DNA of 64,000 bases from Lytechinus pictus (lineage: Eukaryota > Echinodermata > Echinoidea > Temnopleuroida > Toxopneustidae): assembly GCF_037042905.1 (NCBI RefSeq), contig NC_087261.1, positions 14,334,217 through 14,398,216 of the forward strand. Reading direction: 5' to 3'. The notes below the pieces were generated by a model, which had not been told where the DNA came from, did not search any database, and saw nothing but the letters and a program-made list of their open reading frames with translations. Below, piece after piece: positions 36,271 to 48,530 of this stretch. Every line of letters starts with the position of its first letter. The first letter of the stretch is position 1. Made by a program: the position numbers and the translations under genes.

Positions 36271-37122
36271 TCATAAATATGCATGTGCGTTCATGATACG
36301 CATATATCGGAGTATTTTGTTGTTTTGCAAGGCAGTGTGCAAGACGATTGATTTGAGACTTGAAGTTAATTTCACATGTTTTAACTAGATTATCTGAATT
36401 ACAGTGCACAATTACGACATGGAAGACCATTGGGATGGATTTCAAATATAATATGTAAGTGAGTTGATAACATTTGGTTTTGCATCTTTCTTTTTTCAAG
36501 TTGTTTTGAGATCGAGAATTTTTTCTTTCATTTTAATCATCATTTCTTGTTTCTTGTCTGTCCACCGCAATTTTTTGTAGTCCTATGTTAAATGTTCCCC
36601 TTCAGTACACTGATGCCTGAAAGTATGAATCCGAAAAATGCACCCCCCCCCCGCGTTCATCCTTTCTCTCGATCCCTAACAATAACATTAAAAAGGATAA
36701 TAACATAAGCTGATACTAGATAGAGTTTTGACAAGTTATTAAAGTCGTTTTTTTTTTTTTTTTGAGAGGCGGGGTGGGGGGGGGGTGATGTAATTCCCAT
36801 TCCCCCCCTCATTTTTTGTTTTTATTCGTGACTTGATATCCTTGCCTTTACGTGATTTCCTATGCATGCTCAATCCTTGAAACTTTACATAATTTTAAAA
36901 TATTTTTACAGATCCATAGTACACCATACAGAACTTTTTTTAAAGGAGCTAGTCTCAAGTTTGTCTCTCTGTTTTGTTTCCTTTTCTGTGAGTTCCTTTC
37001 TTCTCATTTTGTTCCTCTCCTGTACTAACTTTACAACCATTTGCTTTTGTTTTTGCTCCTCTAGCCTCACTTTTTTCCCAATTTCATTGCATTCATTATT
37101 TTGTTTTCTCTTTCATCTACAG

Positions 37123-37305
37123 GAAATTTTTGTAGCCAGGAGGCTGTATCATTTGATGAAAACATCAGTTTGGATTCGACCTTACCACAGAAATGTTAGG
37201 GGCCCTATGAAGCATTGCATCCGCTCTGCCAAACTGCCTCTCACCCGAGATATTTGTAGAACTACACGATGCACTTTCTGCAGCAAGATCCAGCTAAAGT
37301 TGTGA
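37123..37305 (+). CDS. Possible terminal coding exon of an unknown gene
   Basis: A long pyrimidine tract and acceptor (TTCATCTACAG) precede an open frame EIFVARRLYHLMKTSVWIR to FCSKIQLKL that stops at TGA 37303-37305. Two AATAAA signals follow within 160 bp. I do not recognise the protein, and no matching upstream exon was fixed. It may be a young or transposon-derived exon. Confidence 0.3.
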   Translation, partial: EIFVARRLYHLMKTSVWIRPYHRNVRGPMKHCIRSAKLPLTRDICRTTRCTFCSKIQLKL

Positions 37306-37324
37306 TGAACTAGCATATAATAGA

Positions 37325-37485
37325 TTTCTTATATTCATAACATTCATCATTCCAGTTCTTAATTGATATTTCAAAAGTTTAATAAATCACTTTACATGCA
37401 TTTAATATATTTCTTATATTCATATCATTCATCATTCCAGTTCTTAATTGATATTTCAAAAGTTTAATAAATCACTTTACATGCA
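37325..37485. repeat. Tandem duplication of about 80 bp, each copy with AATAAA
   Basis: TTTCTTATATTCAT...CATTCATCATTCCAGTTC...TTTAATAAATCACTTTACATGCAT occurs twice in a row. Confidence 0.92.
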
Positions 37486-37602
37486 TCATATTGAGCTGTA
37501 CACTGAATCTTGCCTCATAAGATCATTTGGCTTCAGCTCTACATAATACCCCCCCCCCCAGCAATAAAAAATGAAAATCTAATAAAACAATAGAGCTGCA
37601 GG

Positions 37603-37842
37603 CAGTAGCGTACCTAGGATTTTCCACAGGGGGGGGGGGGGGCAAAATCGTCCGCCCAAAAATTTGACAAGCAAAAAAGTCTTCAACCACAAATAAAGGA
37701 TTTCGTACTTTCGGTCTTAAACTTCAAAGGAGGGGGCCACCGGTGGCTCATCAGGGGGGGAGGGCAGGGATACGTCCCTTGCATGGGTTGTGACTCGTCG
37801 GGGGGGGGGGGCAGTCTGCCCCCCCCCATAGGTACGCTAGTG
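37603..37842. mobile_element. hAT-type MITE with 8-bp target duplication GCTGCAGG
   Basis: Termini CAGTAGCGTACCTAGG and CATAGGTACGCTAGTG are flanked on both sides by GCTGCAGG (37595-37602 and 37843-37850). Long G and C homopolymer tracts sit near each end. An exact 8-bp duplication is the hAT hallmark. Confidence 0.93.
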
Positions 37843-37859
37843 GCTGCAGGTCCACCCAC

Positions 37860-39520
37860 CCATCTGTATCAACCATTACCTCCAATGAGAATACCTAATT
37901 TTAAATTTTATTGAGCAACTTCATTAATACTGTTAAAATATCCAATTTATATTTTTATGTGGAGTTAATTAATGTAACCAATGCCAACAAGGAAAAAAAA
38001 TAAAATGAATACTTTCATGTGTCAGTGTGGATTTGTCATTTCTTTTTTAAATTTATTTTAATATTCAGATCTGTATGTGTATCCTTTTTCAACACTATGT
38101 TCCTTCTCTTCTCTACTGCATGTGCCAAATTGTTTGTTTTTTTTGCTCATACTTCTTAAATAAATCATGAAAAAATTACATAAAGTCTAAATAAAAATAT
38201 TTAAACAGACATACAAGAAAAAAAGTGTTAGTTTGGGGTGATAGAAAATGTTAGAAGACAGTTGGGGGGGGGGTGAGATAAATCAATTGTTTCTTTCTTG
38301 TCAATTTAAAAGCTGCAATTCACATTTGTGAATAATTAAGTAGTTGGTAGAACAATTCCTGCTTAAAGTTGCAGTCTGAATGGAATGCAGGATCGCCAAG
38401 AACAAAGCCCAGAGGCAGAGGTGGGGTTGGTTTTTTTAAGGCGGCATTTCCATCACGCTTTCTTGGAACCACAGATATTCGACGGCTCATGCAGCCCAAG
38501 TCTGTTCATTGTTGGGCCCCTCGACTTCAGATCAGTAAGTATTGCCATGCTCAAATGGAGGTAAGAAATTAATCTGAATGAAAATAAAAATATGAAAACA
38601 AAAGAAAATTAAAATAATGAATTAAATTAGATCTAGGCCATTCATTTTTAAAATAATAAAAAATTTAAGTTTGATTAGGCCAAAAGAAATCATGTTACAT
38701 GAATTTTCAACAGAATATAATCATCAAATAATAAATCAAGACTAAAGTAAATTACCTAAAGTAAAGGCTAAAATTAGGTTCGAGAAGATTCAGAAAGTTG
38801 TTGCGTCATTTGCCATTTTTTTTCAATATTTTATTCAATCAAAATGAATGTGTGTCAGTGTGGGATGTATTTCTGATTTCTACATTTGTGTCTGGTTTTC
38901 AATTCCTAATTTATAAAAAAGAAAAAGTTTTTTTAAATCAAAGAAATACCAGACATATCACGGTAGACGGTCTGCTACACAAATTCCAATGCGCAGGACT
39001 ACACACCGCGGGCAACCAAAAACCCTAGCAGCCGCCATAAATTAGCCCGCGAAACGCGTCGCCAAACTTCCCACGAAAATCCCACGAAACAAATAGCAAG
39101 GGCGTTTAACATTCGTCCGTGGCAAATGGTGGCAAGAAATGCTGCCATGAATGAGGTAAGAAATGAAAGCTTACGACTTCAATTTTCGAGTAGCATATGT
39201 ATTTTTAGCGTAATATGTCTGATAATTCCATGAAAATAACATATAATGATGATTTGATGCATAAACTGTACTTACAGACTGTTTTAGTGCAATTTTTGTT
39301 CCGATCTCGACCCTCCGTCGCAAGAGCTTACCGTGCAGTATAGCTGAATGCATCGGGAAGATGATGTCATCGTTTTCATTCCCATTGATATACGTTTACC
39401 ATCCTAGACAGGAGACTCAAGTAGGGCTTGCCGTTATTGCTCGCACCGGCTCCCGAAGCAGCTTGTCGCCATTTTCGTACGCGAAAATGATGACGCGAAA
39501 ATCGCGCCCTCTCGCGCCAC
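37860..39520. other. AT-rich DNA with two donor-like exon candidates, no gene recognised
   Basis: Open frames near 38375-38534 (donor TCA|GTAAGT) and 38945-39150 (GAG|GTAAGAAAT) have plausible splice donors but no recognisable protein. GC-richer islands at 39000-39070 and 39440-39530 could be promoter-like. Confidence 0.35.
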
Positions 39521-39530
39521 TCACACAACA

Positions 39531-39556
39531 TGCGAGGTTAGTATACTAACCTCGCA
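39531..39556. repeat. Perfect 26-bp palindrome (hairpin family member)
   Basis: TGCGAGGTTAGTA followed by its exact reverse complement. ACTCACACAACA precedes it; read from the other strand this is a GTGAGTGG motif after the hairpin, as in related copies. Confidence 0.95.
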
Positions 39557-40339
39557 CAACACATGTGATTTCATAGTGCATTTTGACGTTTTCTTTCATC
39601 ACACGAATGTGAGGGACTAACCTACGCCAAACCTTTCAATATTTGTCCACTATGTTAATCTTGATCGTATGGTCTAAGTTTATTTGAAAAAAAATTATAA
39701 ATTATTTATTAAAGTGTTTTTATCGCTTACCTCCAAATCTCAACCAGGATACTTCGCTCGGTCCGTCCTTAGTCATCCTTCGTACTGCGGTGGAAATTAC
39801 GCAAACAACAATCGAAATGCGAAATTTTCCTATCGAACATTCTCGATTCAAGTCGTCGGCGCATAATAGGAAATTGTACAAAAAATCAACATAGTTCTCT
39901 ATTTATTCAAACAATTTTTTCTGGGGTGCACTTGACCTTTAAGAGATTTTCCAATGAAAATATTACATGGAACTTGGAAATACAAATCATAATTTGGTTG
40001 AACAAAATGTTTTCTGTTAAAGTATAAAACAGAAGAGGAACATATCCTTCACGTATTTTTATATCCAAAATATGTTGCCTTAGTATGGAATAATCACAAT
40101 GACATAAAATGAAAATGGGTAAAGTACCTTCCTAATGATCATTGAGATTTCGCCTATGGAATCATTGTTTAATAATTTTCAAAGCTTTATATAGATGAAA
40201 ATGTTCATTGAGAAAATATACATATATATATATGAACAAAATGATAATGTCCCGATTGTTTCGCATTACGTGTGTTAGATTGCGGGCGTTTGTGTGTGTG
40301 TGTAGGAAGCAAGATATTCGTGTTAATGTTTGCACAAAA

Positions 40340-40622
40340 AAGGAGAGGGAAAGGGAAAGGAAAAGGGGAGGGGGAAAGGTAGAGGAGAGAGAGGGAAAAG
40401 GAGACCATAAAATAGAAAGAAAACAAAGGAAAGGAAGAGGGGAAGGGAGAGAGAAAGAAAAATGGAAAGAGCAAGAAAAGAGTAGGGGAGGGAGAAAGGA
40501 AAGAAAAGAAGGGAAAGGAAAAAGGGAGAAAGGGAATGGAGGGGGCGGAAAAGGAAAGGAGAGACAATAAAAGACAGATCAGGGGAGGGGGAAAAGTAGA
40601 GGAGAGAGAGGGAAAAGGAGGC
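40340..40622. repeat. Purine-rich GGAAA/GAGA tract
   Basis: About 280 bp almost free of pyrimidines on the plus strand. All open frames on either strand here reflect this composition. Confidence 0.95.
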
Positions 40623-40828
40623 CATAAAATATATATAGGTCTCCTCATCATGGTTATAAAAAGTGCTCAGAATGTTTTATTTTCAAGTCCTTGTATCAGA
40701 ATTTTCAGCTCGGGCAGCTCTATCGCATTTTGATTACTATCCTGTTGATTTATTTACTTGAACAAAATATTTAAAATGTCCAGCTTTTAGAACAGATATC
40801 AAAAAAAGGTATTCACCACTCATCCTAC

Positions 40829-40855
40829 GAACGAGGTTATAATATAACCTCGTTC
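40829..40855. repeat. 27-bp palindrome (hairpin family member)
   Basis: GAACGAGGTTATA, a central A, then the exact complement. It is preceded by GGTATTCACCACTCATCC. Confidence 0.95.
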
Positions 40856-40869
40856 TCGGCTGTATACCT

Positions 40870-42700
40870 CTCTATTGTTAAAATATACATTGGTCATTTT
40901 CCCCCCATCTGTTGCCCAAAGCATCGCGAATCAGTTCATACTTGAACTGATCCGTTGATGTAAACTGTTATTTTGACAGATATGACTTTAAATTAATAAA
41001 TATGATATAAAAAATGAATAAAAACTCACCGATTTCTCAACGTGAGCCTCATCCAACTGCCTCCATTACGTCTATTGTGTTCGACAGTGACAAATCGAAA
41101 AAGAAAAAAGAACTCACGAAACCATAGAGGCTCATCAACCCGTTTGGACCACTGACCATTGATGTTTCGACGAAACTTTGCTTGTAATGAATTCTGGTAA
41201 GGAAGTCTTGATAGCCTCAATCAAGACAAATTTGCAATTTTGTTTCATGTTTATACAAAGTCAAAAGTGATACTAGTAGTTGTGAAAGTGGAATGAAATA
41301 AGACATTTTTGTATGAAATAAAAAAAAATTAAGGAGAAATTCAGTTGTTTCGATTTTGTTAATTTTCTGTTATGGGACTCTTGATGAAAAAGCCCCTTAT
41401 TCTTTTCTAATTAATGAACCTGACGATAGAAATACTTTTCACAAAGTTAGGCATTAATTTCCAAATTATTATGTAACAGAAATTCAGAATAACAAACTTT
41501 ACTGTGGGTCTAATCAGGGGAGAATCCAGGATTTTCCAAAGGGGGAGGGGGTGGTTTCTTTTACAGAAAAAAATAACAAGCTCCCCCCCCCCCCCCCCCG
41601 TGAAGGAGATTTATGTAACGAATAATTTCACAATTATGATTTGATTTTGATTTATTTGATTTAGTTATTTATTTATTATGATAACAGCTCCTCGCTATAC
41701 AGTATGAAGTTTCAAGTTTGTTTTCATTGATTTAAAATCCTAACCTAAAGGATTTTCATTAAGAAATAAATAAAATAAAAAATCACTTACCACAAAGGCC
41801 TATTTAGGGGTAGATCACAATTTTCAAGGGGAGGGCGGGAAAGTTTCAAGTTAATTTAATTGATTTCAAATCCAAACATAAAGGATTACAATCAAATGAA
41901 ATTAACAGTACAAATTATCAAACAAAATGGATGCAAAATAAATGTGTTCTATGGCTTTCGAGGGGGTGGGCACGAGCCTGATGTGCTCCCCATCCTGGAT
42001 AAATAAAAGAAACTCATTAAAAAGAATTGGAACGTAATTATGTTCTGTTTTATCACTTTGTCTTGAGTTTCTTGCCCCTTCCATTCTTTTCACATTTCAG
42101 CCTTTACCCATATTAATTTCAGGATGGTACAAAATGTTGGCTTACAAAAGTGATATGATGATGAATATTCCATAATAATATGAAAAATGATAGAAAACCA
42201 AAATAATAATATTAATAATTAACCCTTACAATGATAGTACTCAATAAAAGAGAGGCATCGGGGATCGAGAAAAGAAGCAATAACCCCCCCCCCAAAAAAA
42301 AAAGGCATCATATTTCCTTTCAGCATACGACAAGATACAGTTCATTATAGAATAAACTAAGCTGATGGCGCTAAAATTATTCTGATGTATAAAATAATAA
42401 AAATAAAATATTGTGTGTCAGGGGAGAAAGAGACTACTATCGCTGGATCTTGGATTTCCGAAATAGAAGCATCACCGGAAACAGGTATCTGTGGTGAGAA
42501 GCATTTTTATACAGCTTTGTAGAGGACAGTGGTGTGGTCGCTTCCGTTAGCTTTCTTTAATTGAGCACAAGAGGGCGCGTTACATCCTCTACGTAGAAGT
42601 CTATGCGCTGCTGAGGATCATGACAAATTTCATCATACATTCTGACGATTTACCGAAGAGTCCTCGAATAATTGACAAGATATAGTTGAGTCCAAGATAA
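40870..42700. other. Repeat-rich AT DNA, no gene recognised
   Basis: A minus-strand open frame ending at 41030 has a good donor (TCG|GTGAGT) but no recognised protein. Poly-C (41582-41599) and G-rich pieces near 41540 look like a fragment of a hAT-type MITE. Confidence 0.4.
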
Positions 42701-42757
42701 ATTCCAGCAACAACGGAAGGAAGATCAACGTTTGGTTCGGGGGGAAAGACTGGTAAG

Positions 42758-42890
42758 TCAAACTCTCTTACTTTTACATTTTTTATCACAAATTTTGTCT
42801 ATGAGTACGCCTCACATACCTCTAGTCCCATCCCCTACCTTTTGCTGTTTGGCAAATGGTCGGGGATGACGAGTGGTATTCACCTTTGAT
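42758..42890 (+). repeat. Dispersed repeat, copy D, with hairpin
   Basis: GGTAAGTCAAACTC, then CTAGTCCCATCCC, then a hairpin (42837-42845 with 42852-42860), then ACGAGTGGTATTCACC. It parallels copy A at 35020-35160. Confidence 0.75.
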
Positions 42891-42899
42891 CATAGATGA

Positions 42900-44287
42900 G
42901 GAAGAAGAAAAAAGTGCAAAAAAATAGGAAACAAACTAACGAATTAATGTGACATAATTTTTCTTCATTTCAAGGCGACTCTTTACATTTCATCATCGCT
43001 GATGGCGCTACAATAGAAAATACCGCTTGACAGCAAAAAAAAAACAGAAAGAGGAAAATAATGCTGAGCGTCTAAAATGCAGCTAGCAGTACAAGCTGCA
43101 GAACCGTAAACAAACATCTTGTGAATAATATCGCGCGCCCTCTTTAAGCAAAAGTTTACAACCACAATGACCCTGCGGTATCTACGTGAAGATCACGAGA
43201 AAATGTTTTTTTTTTCTTAAAAACACACCAAAGAGAAGACAAGAAACGATCCATATGATTCGGTAAGTGTCATAGCACAATTAGAAACATTATTTTAAGA
43301 GGAATGGCATAGTTATTTTAGTAAAAAGGGTGTGAAAAATTCGCGTGCACCATGTGCATATGAATCCTTCGCACGCGAGATGCATTGATCCCATGAGTGC
43401 TCTCGCGCTAGAGTAGCGTACCTACCTAGGCCCTGCCTAGGCCTATCTTAAATTTCTTACAACGGCGGAAAACGGCCTCGATGACGATGTCGGGATTTGT
43501 GTGTCACGATAGACCTTCATCCATATAATCGTGGTAAGTGCATAATTTCTGTTTCCACATTTTATTAAGATTACACAATTGAGACCCCAATCTACCCCAG
43601 TCCCGTGTCTCCCTTGTTTTGCACGGTCGACTCGCGGGCCGGAGCTGGCTGGGTTAACTTCCCCATAACGTTAGTCTTAAGCACACAAATGTCTACGAAT
43701 GGGACTGAATTCAATCCTTTTTCCGTTTCCATACGCCCAATTATCAAGTACTTAAAATGAACAATCTACAAACAATCGAATTTGATGAAAATTATTATTT
43801 TACGCAGAATTTATACTTACAACGTACTGAACTGAAATTATGCTTCAAAAGCTTGATATGAAGACAAAATTAGAATTTTAAGGTGATTTATATGTGCACG
43901 TGTACACCTTGATGGCCAACCAACTCCTCTGCACTGATGCAATCGTTGATCAACTTCGTGTTAAAGATCGCTTTATGAGAGCGGCGTACCATGTGAAGTG
44001 AGCTAGAGAATGCTTATTTCGAGCGACCATTATGAGATATTTAAAAAAGCAGCAGCTGAAAAAAATAGTGCATTTTTTACTATGGTGTCTAAGAATTACA
44101 GATTGGTGAACAATGTTCCTTCCCGAGCTGATGATGATGAATCAGAGGCGTCGATCGTGGGGGGGGGGGGGTAGGGGGTGATCGCCCCACCAACGAAAAT
44201 ATTGGGGGCAAGCATAGCGTTTTGCCCCCCCCCATTAATTCCGTAAGTGCGAAAAGAAAATAAAACTCCAAAGTTACACAGAACATG
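42900..44287. other. AT-rich DNA with GC islands, no gene recognised
   Basis: CpG-bearing patches near 43340-43460 and 43610-43670 and several GGTAAGTG donor-like words are present. CAGAGGCGTCGATCG followed by G and C runs near 44146-44235 looks like one end of a hAT-type MITE. Confidence 0.4.
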
Positions 44288-44432
44288 CAGGGGCCGCGGG
44301 GCTTATATTCAGCCCCGCGGCCCCCACTAGCTCTTTTCCAAAACCATGTACAAAGACGTAAAAATTACCATATGATTGTGATTTTTTGCATGGTCAGCCC
44401 CTCCCACTTTGAAAACCGTTCCGCGGCCCCTG
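44288..44432. mobile_element. Small element with CAGGGGCCGCGG ends and an internal GC hairpin
   Basis: CAGGGGCCGCGG at the left faces CCGCGGCCCCTG at the right. Inside, 44290-44302 and 44312-44324 form a perfect 13-bp all-GC stem. A partial relative lies at about 54350-54390. No target duplication seen. Confidence 0.65.
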
Positions 44433-44524
44433 CAGAAATCGGCCAACTCAAATAAATATTTGGCAAAATTATGATTAACCGGGAAATGATTCCATCTATC
44501 ATGGAACTTTTGTTAAGGTACATT

Positions 44525-45082
44525 GCCGGGGGGCCACTTCCATTCACGAGTGGATACCATGCGCGACCATGGGGTCTCGAAAAGCACCCTAAACACGTAA
44601 TTTCCATATTCTGAAAATGCACCCCTTAACAAGTATTAGCGTCTAAAACCCTACTCTTAAGAAGTATTGGAAATAAAACGATACTCTTGGCAAATATTTC
44701 CTGAAATGAACCCCTAAACAAGTACAGGAATGTTTTATTGTTACGGGTCCTTCGGTCTTCGGCTTTACCTTATTTGGTTTAGTACGACCCCACCTTCTAC
44801 ACCTCGCGCAAATCGGACTCTAAACACGAAGTGTTGGGGCAAAAAGGACATATCTTTTAATTATAAAACATTTCAATTTTGTTTTATCATCCCCGCAAAT
44901 TTGACCCTAAACACGTAATTTTCCTAGCGAAATAGATACCCTTTTTTCATTATTTTTGTGTTTTTGACATAGTATCACGTTACGTATGTAACGTGCCCTA
45001 TCGTGAAAAAGACATCCTTTTTACGTGTTTTTTTGGTCGCGCATGGTATCCACTCGTCAATGTAAGTGCCCCCCCCCCCGGG
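44525..45082. mobile_element. MITE with 8-bp target duplication GGTACATT
   Basis: GCCACTTCCATTCACGAGTG and GATACCATGCGCGACCA at the left face TGGTCGCGCATGGTATCCAC then TCGTCAATG at the right, about 55 bp inverted. GGTACATT flanks both ends (44517-44524, 45083-45090). Inside, CTAAACACG words recur, and CACGTTAC/GTAACGTG forms a small hairpin near 44976. Confidence 0.9.
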
Positions 45083-45199
45083 GGTACATTATACGCAGAA
45101 ATTTCAATATATAGGCATATTTGCCAATAAATAAACAAGAAAATGGCAAACGCTTTTTTATAGGCAGTTGACCCAGCTTCATATAAGTTTATTTAAAAA

Positions 45200-46195
45200 A
45201 CTATACAACTCCATCAAAAAGTTGATTTGCATTCTTTTTTTATCCAACAAACAAAAACATTAAAAATTTCACCAAAATCGGATGTAAAATCAGAAAGTAA
45301 TGACATTTTTAAGTTTCCTTAAATTTCACAGAAGAGTTACGCAAATCGATCCTGCAAATGTGCCCTGATGACGTCATGCATTCAATTTCTTTTTTTGTGT
45401 GTGTGAAATACGAAATATTATAAATTTCTCCTCATTAATTGTTCGGTGAAACAAAGTTGTATTTCTCCCTGAACTAGCTTGTACTGTGGAATTACCATTG
45501 TTTAACATTTTATGGTTCAGTCAAGTTGGTCCATTTTCGAATCTGTAAAAATAGAAATAATGATAATTTTCAAACAATAAAAAACAAAAGAAATATTAAG
45601 GAAAATCATCGATTCTCTCATTGCATGTGACTAAAGTGTGCATATAACTATTTTGTGAAAAATAAGCGAAACTTTAAAATGTCATAATTTTCTTATTATA
45701 CATCCGATTTTTGATGAAATCTTCACTTTTTATTTTGTTGGATTTTTCTCTCAACATTCCAAACAACATTTTTCTGAGATGGACTTGACCTTTAAAATTT
45801 CCCTTTTCATGACAGTTTTATCATAAATTTCGGCTCGCGATTTGCGGTCGCATTGTTAAAATATATTTCAGGTCTATATAATATCAACAAATTTCGCGCT
45901 CTCATAAGGCTTATCAGATACATAAATAAGATAACAACATATCAATGAATTCCTAATAATTACATTGTTCCTTTTTTTTTCAGAATGTAATATCGACGAG
46001 CTCATCTCGAGTTTAGGAAGAGGAATTGGAAGGTGTCATTGTATTGCGCATGTCACTGTTTTGTGAAAAATAAGCAAAACTTTTTTATTTTACATCATCA
46101 TAGTTTGTTGAAATTTTCAGTGTTCTGCTAGTTCGATTTTGCTCTATTTATTCAAATCAACAATTTTCTTGAGTGGACTTGACCTTTGAATTGAA
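45200..46195. mobile_element. Two diverged copies of a foldback element with GGACTTGACCTTTAA ends
   Basis: A left arm (45210-45330) is inverted relative to a right arm (45640-45800) containing ACATCCGATTTTTGATGAAAT and GGACTTGACCTTTAA. A second right arm lies at 46040-46192, and another end near 39920. The left terminus is not intact. Confidence 0.65.
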
Positions 46196-46313
46196 AATAT
46201 TTCGGCATCACCAATTTTTCCAAAGGGTAGATAGCTCCGGGGAACCTTGATTTAAGCTACGCCTACCATTGTTCTGTTCATTCATTTATTTACAATATTT
46301 AAATAATTTACAT

Positions 46314-46345
46314 ATATTATATATATATATATATATAATTATATT
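46314..46345. repeat. TA dinucleotide microsatellite
   Basis: A run of TATATATA within AT-rich DNA. Confidence 0.95.
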
Positions 46346-47068
46346 TATTCCCTTTTTTTAAATAATTGTGTTTTTTTGCAGGGGCACTTATGTTTTTGTG
46401 TTGTTTTCTATCTGAATTCTGTATATTTGTATATTTTTTATGACTGTTTGAGAAAGAGATTGAATTGGATGGAATTTTATTTTATGAACTGAACCCGATT
46501 ACGATCATTGAAATTGTGTGTGTGTGGGGGGTATTATAAATAATGACGAACATGTCGAATTACATTGTTTTTACAAGTTTAATTTCTTTTCCTCAGATCT
46601 GACGCAACAAAATCTCAAAAGTAATGAGGGGGGATACATGTGGTATAGGCCTATATTTGCATTTCTTTAAGAGAAGTTGAAGTCCATGGCATTCAAGACA
46701 AAGAGATTACAACATTGTTTTTCTATACCGGTACTTATTACCAGTTTTTATTGACCGAGAGAGCTGAAATGTGTTACGGTATACTGTTTACGCCCTCTGC
46801 GCTGGATCGAGGAAAATGCCCAAATCTCTGTGATTCCCAAATTGCCAAAATAATATTTTCAGCCCTGATTTCACTGTTCAAGAAGAAGAAGCGGCGATTT
46901 AGCAGTAGGTCCACATTTTTAATTCTGATTTTGATTGAGGTGTGGTTTCAGTTATGAAGATGCTATACTGTATAGATTAAAGTGAGGCAATATAAGCCGC
47001 ATATATTGTTTCTTGACTTCAGCGTATTCGCGCGCTGAGCTCGAGTCGAGCACACGGACATCGCGCCC

Positions 47069-47564
47069 GGTACCGTACGCTGCCCAATTCTCGCTCACCC
47101 TCACAAGCGCGATGCGCACGCTGCTTAATATGATTATCATTTTAAATTCGTCCCAAATTCCTTATTGTTTAATATACTCGCATAATTAAGCACCCAAGAG
47201 GAGACCATTACATGAAAAAACAAAGTGTGGAAAAATAAAATCAATCCCTTAATAAATCATCGTGAAATACTGCTTTAAATGTAAAGTAACCCGATAACTG
47301 TTTGAACTTCGATCAACTGCATGAACTGTACCGTAACTGCAGCTGCACCAACTTACGATTTTTCTTCAATCACTTTAAAAACTCCTACAAACAGTGAAAA
47401 ATGTTATATTCTTATATGATGAATGAAAATGTGAGAGTTGTAGGTGCGGGAGGTCCTGATGGTGATATGTCGTCATGACAATTTTTTCTAGAATGAATAT
47501 TTGTTGTGTGAATGAATTAGCGAGGGCATACCTTGAGATAGCAGCCTGCCCTAACTCCGCTCAC
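47069..47564 (-). repeat. Dispersed repeat, inverted relative of 58823-59052
   Basis: GTGAGCGGAGTTAGGGCAG (complement of 47546-47564) and ATTGGGCAGCGTACGGTACC (complement of 47069-47088) occur in the same order and orientation at 58823 and 59033, but 210 rather than 476 bp apart. Confidence 0.7.
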
Positions 47565-47659
47565 CCTGATTGTAGTATGATAATCATTCCCAGAAGGAAA
47601 AACCAGTAAGACCAGTAAAATTTTTTACTGGTTTCCAGTAGAATTTTACTGGTTTCCAG

Positions 47660-47973
47660 GGGCCGATTGCACGAAAGGGTCTTTCCAAGGACCGTCTTTC
47701 GTGTCGCCCATCTTTTAATTTTATGATGCGCTATAAGCGGGGTGTTTCTGAAATTTATGATAAACAAATAAAATTCGTAAGCTTGCTTTTAAATCAAATT
47801 TTACACAATTTCATGAGAAATCACATTTTATAAACAAATATTTTGTTTATTTTAACGGACAAATAAAATATATTTGCAAATAATTTATTTGAAATGCGTT
47901 TCACATGGCGTATCATAAAAGATGGGCGACACGAAAGATGGTCCTTGGAAAGACCCTTTCGTGCAATCGGCCC
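47660..47973. mobile_element. 314-bp MITE nested in the CCAGT element, CAG target duplication
   Basis: GGGCCGATTGCACGAAAGGG and TCTTTCCAAGGACC at the left mirror the right end over about 65 bp. CAG flanks it (47657-47659, 47974-47976), and removing it restores the sequence seen in the uninterrupted sister block near 48136. The GGG start and 3-bp duplication suit PIF/Harbinger. Confidence 0.92.
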
Positions 47974-48365
47974 CAGTATATTTTTACTGGGCCAGTTGAT
48001 TTTTTAACTGGACCGGTAAAAATCAATCGGAGACCAGTTCCAACAATTGCATTCCAGTTGAAGCAATTAGTAATACCAGTTAAATTGTTTTTCATCAAAC
48101 TGGTGTTTCTGGTCCAATAAATGGTTTCCAGTAGATTTTTACTGGTTTCCAGTATATGTTTACTGGACCAGTTGATTTTTAACTGGACCAGTAAAAATAA
48201 ACTGGAGACCATGCAGTTCAAACAATTGCATTCCAGTTGAAGCAAAGTAGTAATACCAGTTAAATTGTTTTTCATCAAACTGGTGTTACTGGTCCAATAA
48301 ATAATGACTTTATTTCAAGTCAGATCATTTGACGAATTATGGAAAATGAATCTTGCAATTCAGAG

Positions 48366-48530
48366 AAAGTTATTATCGTTATCATTGTTATCATCATTCT
48401 TCTTATAATTATCATAATGTTTATTATGATCATTGTTGTCATCATTCTTATTACTGTTATCATTGTTATCGATATTGTAATGATTATTAATATTATCATA
48501 ATTATCAAGTATTAACATTATCATTAAAAT
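48366..48530. repeat. ATT/ATC trinucleotide-like microsatellite
   Basis: Imperfect TTATCATTGTTATCATC runs at the centre of the CCAGT element. Confidence 0.9.

Noticed and set aside
38369-38572. 67-codon frame with a GTAAGT donor
   Set aside because: Starts at a non-ATG codon and encodes nothing recognisable; kept only as a note in the region entry.
40205-40651. Long frames on both strands
   Set aside because: Product of a purine-only tract, not coding.
46715-46957. 80-codon frame
   Set aside because: No domain, no splice support, in repeat-rich DNA.
47913-48278. 121-codon minus-strand frame
   Set aside because: It spans the nested MITE border and the CCAGT word repeats, so it cannot be an old coding sequence.
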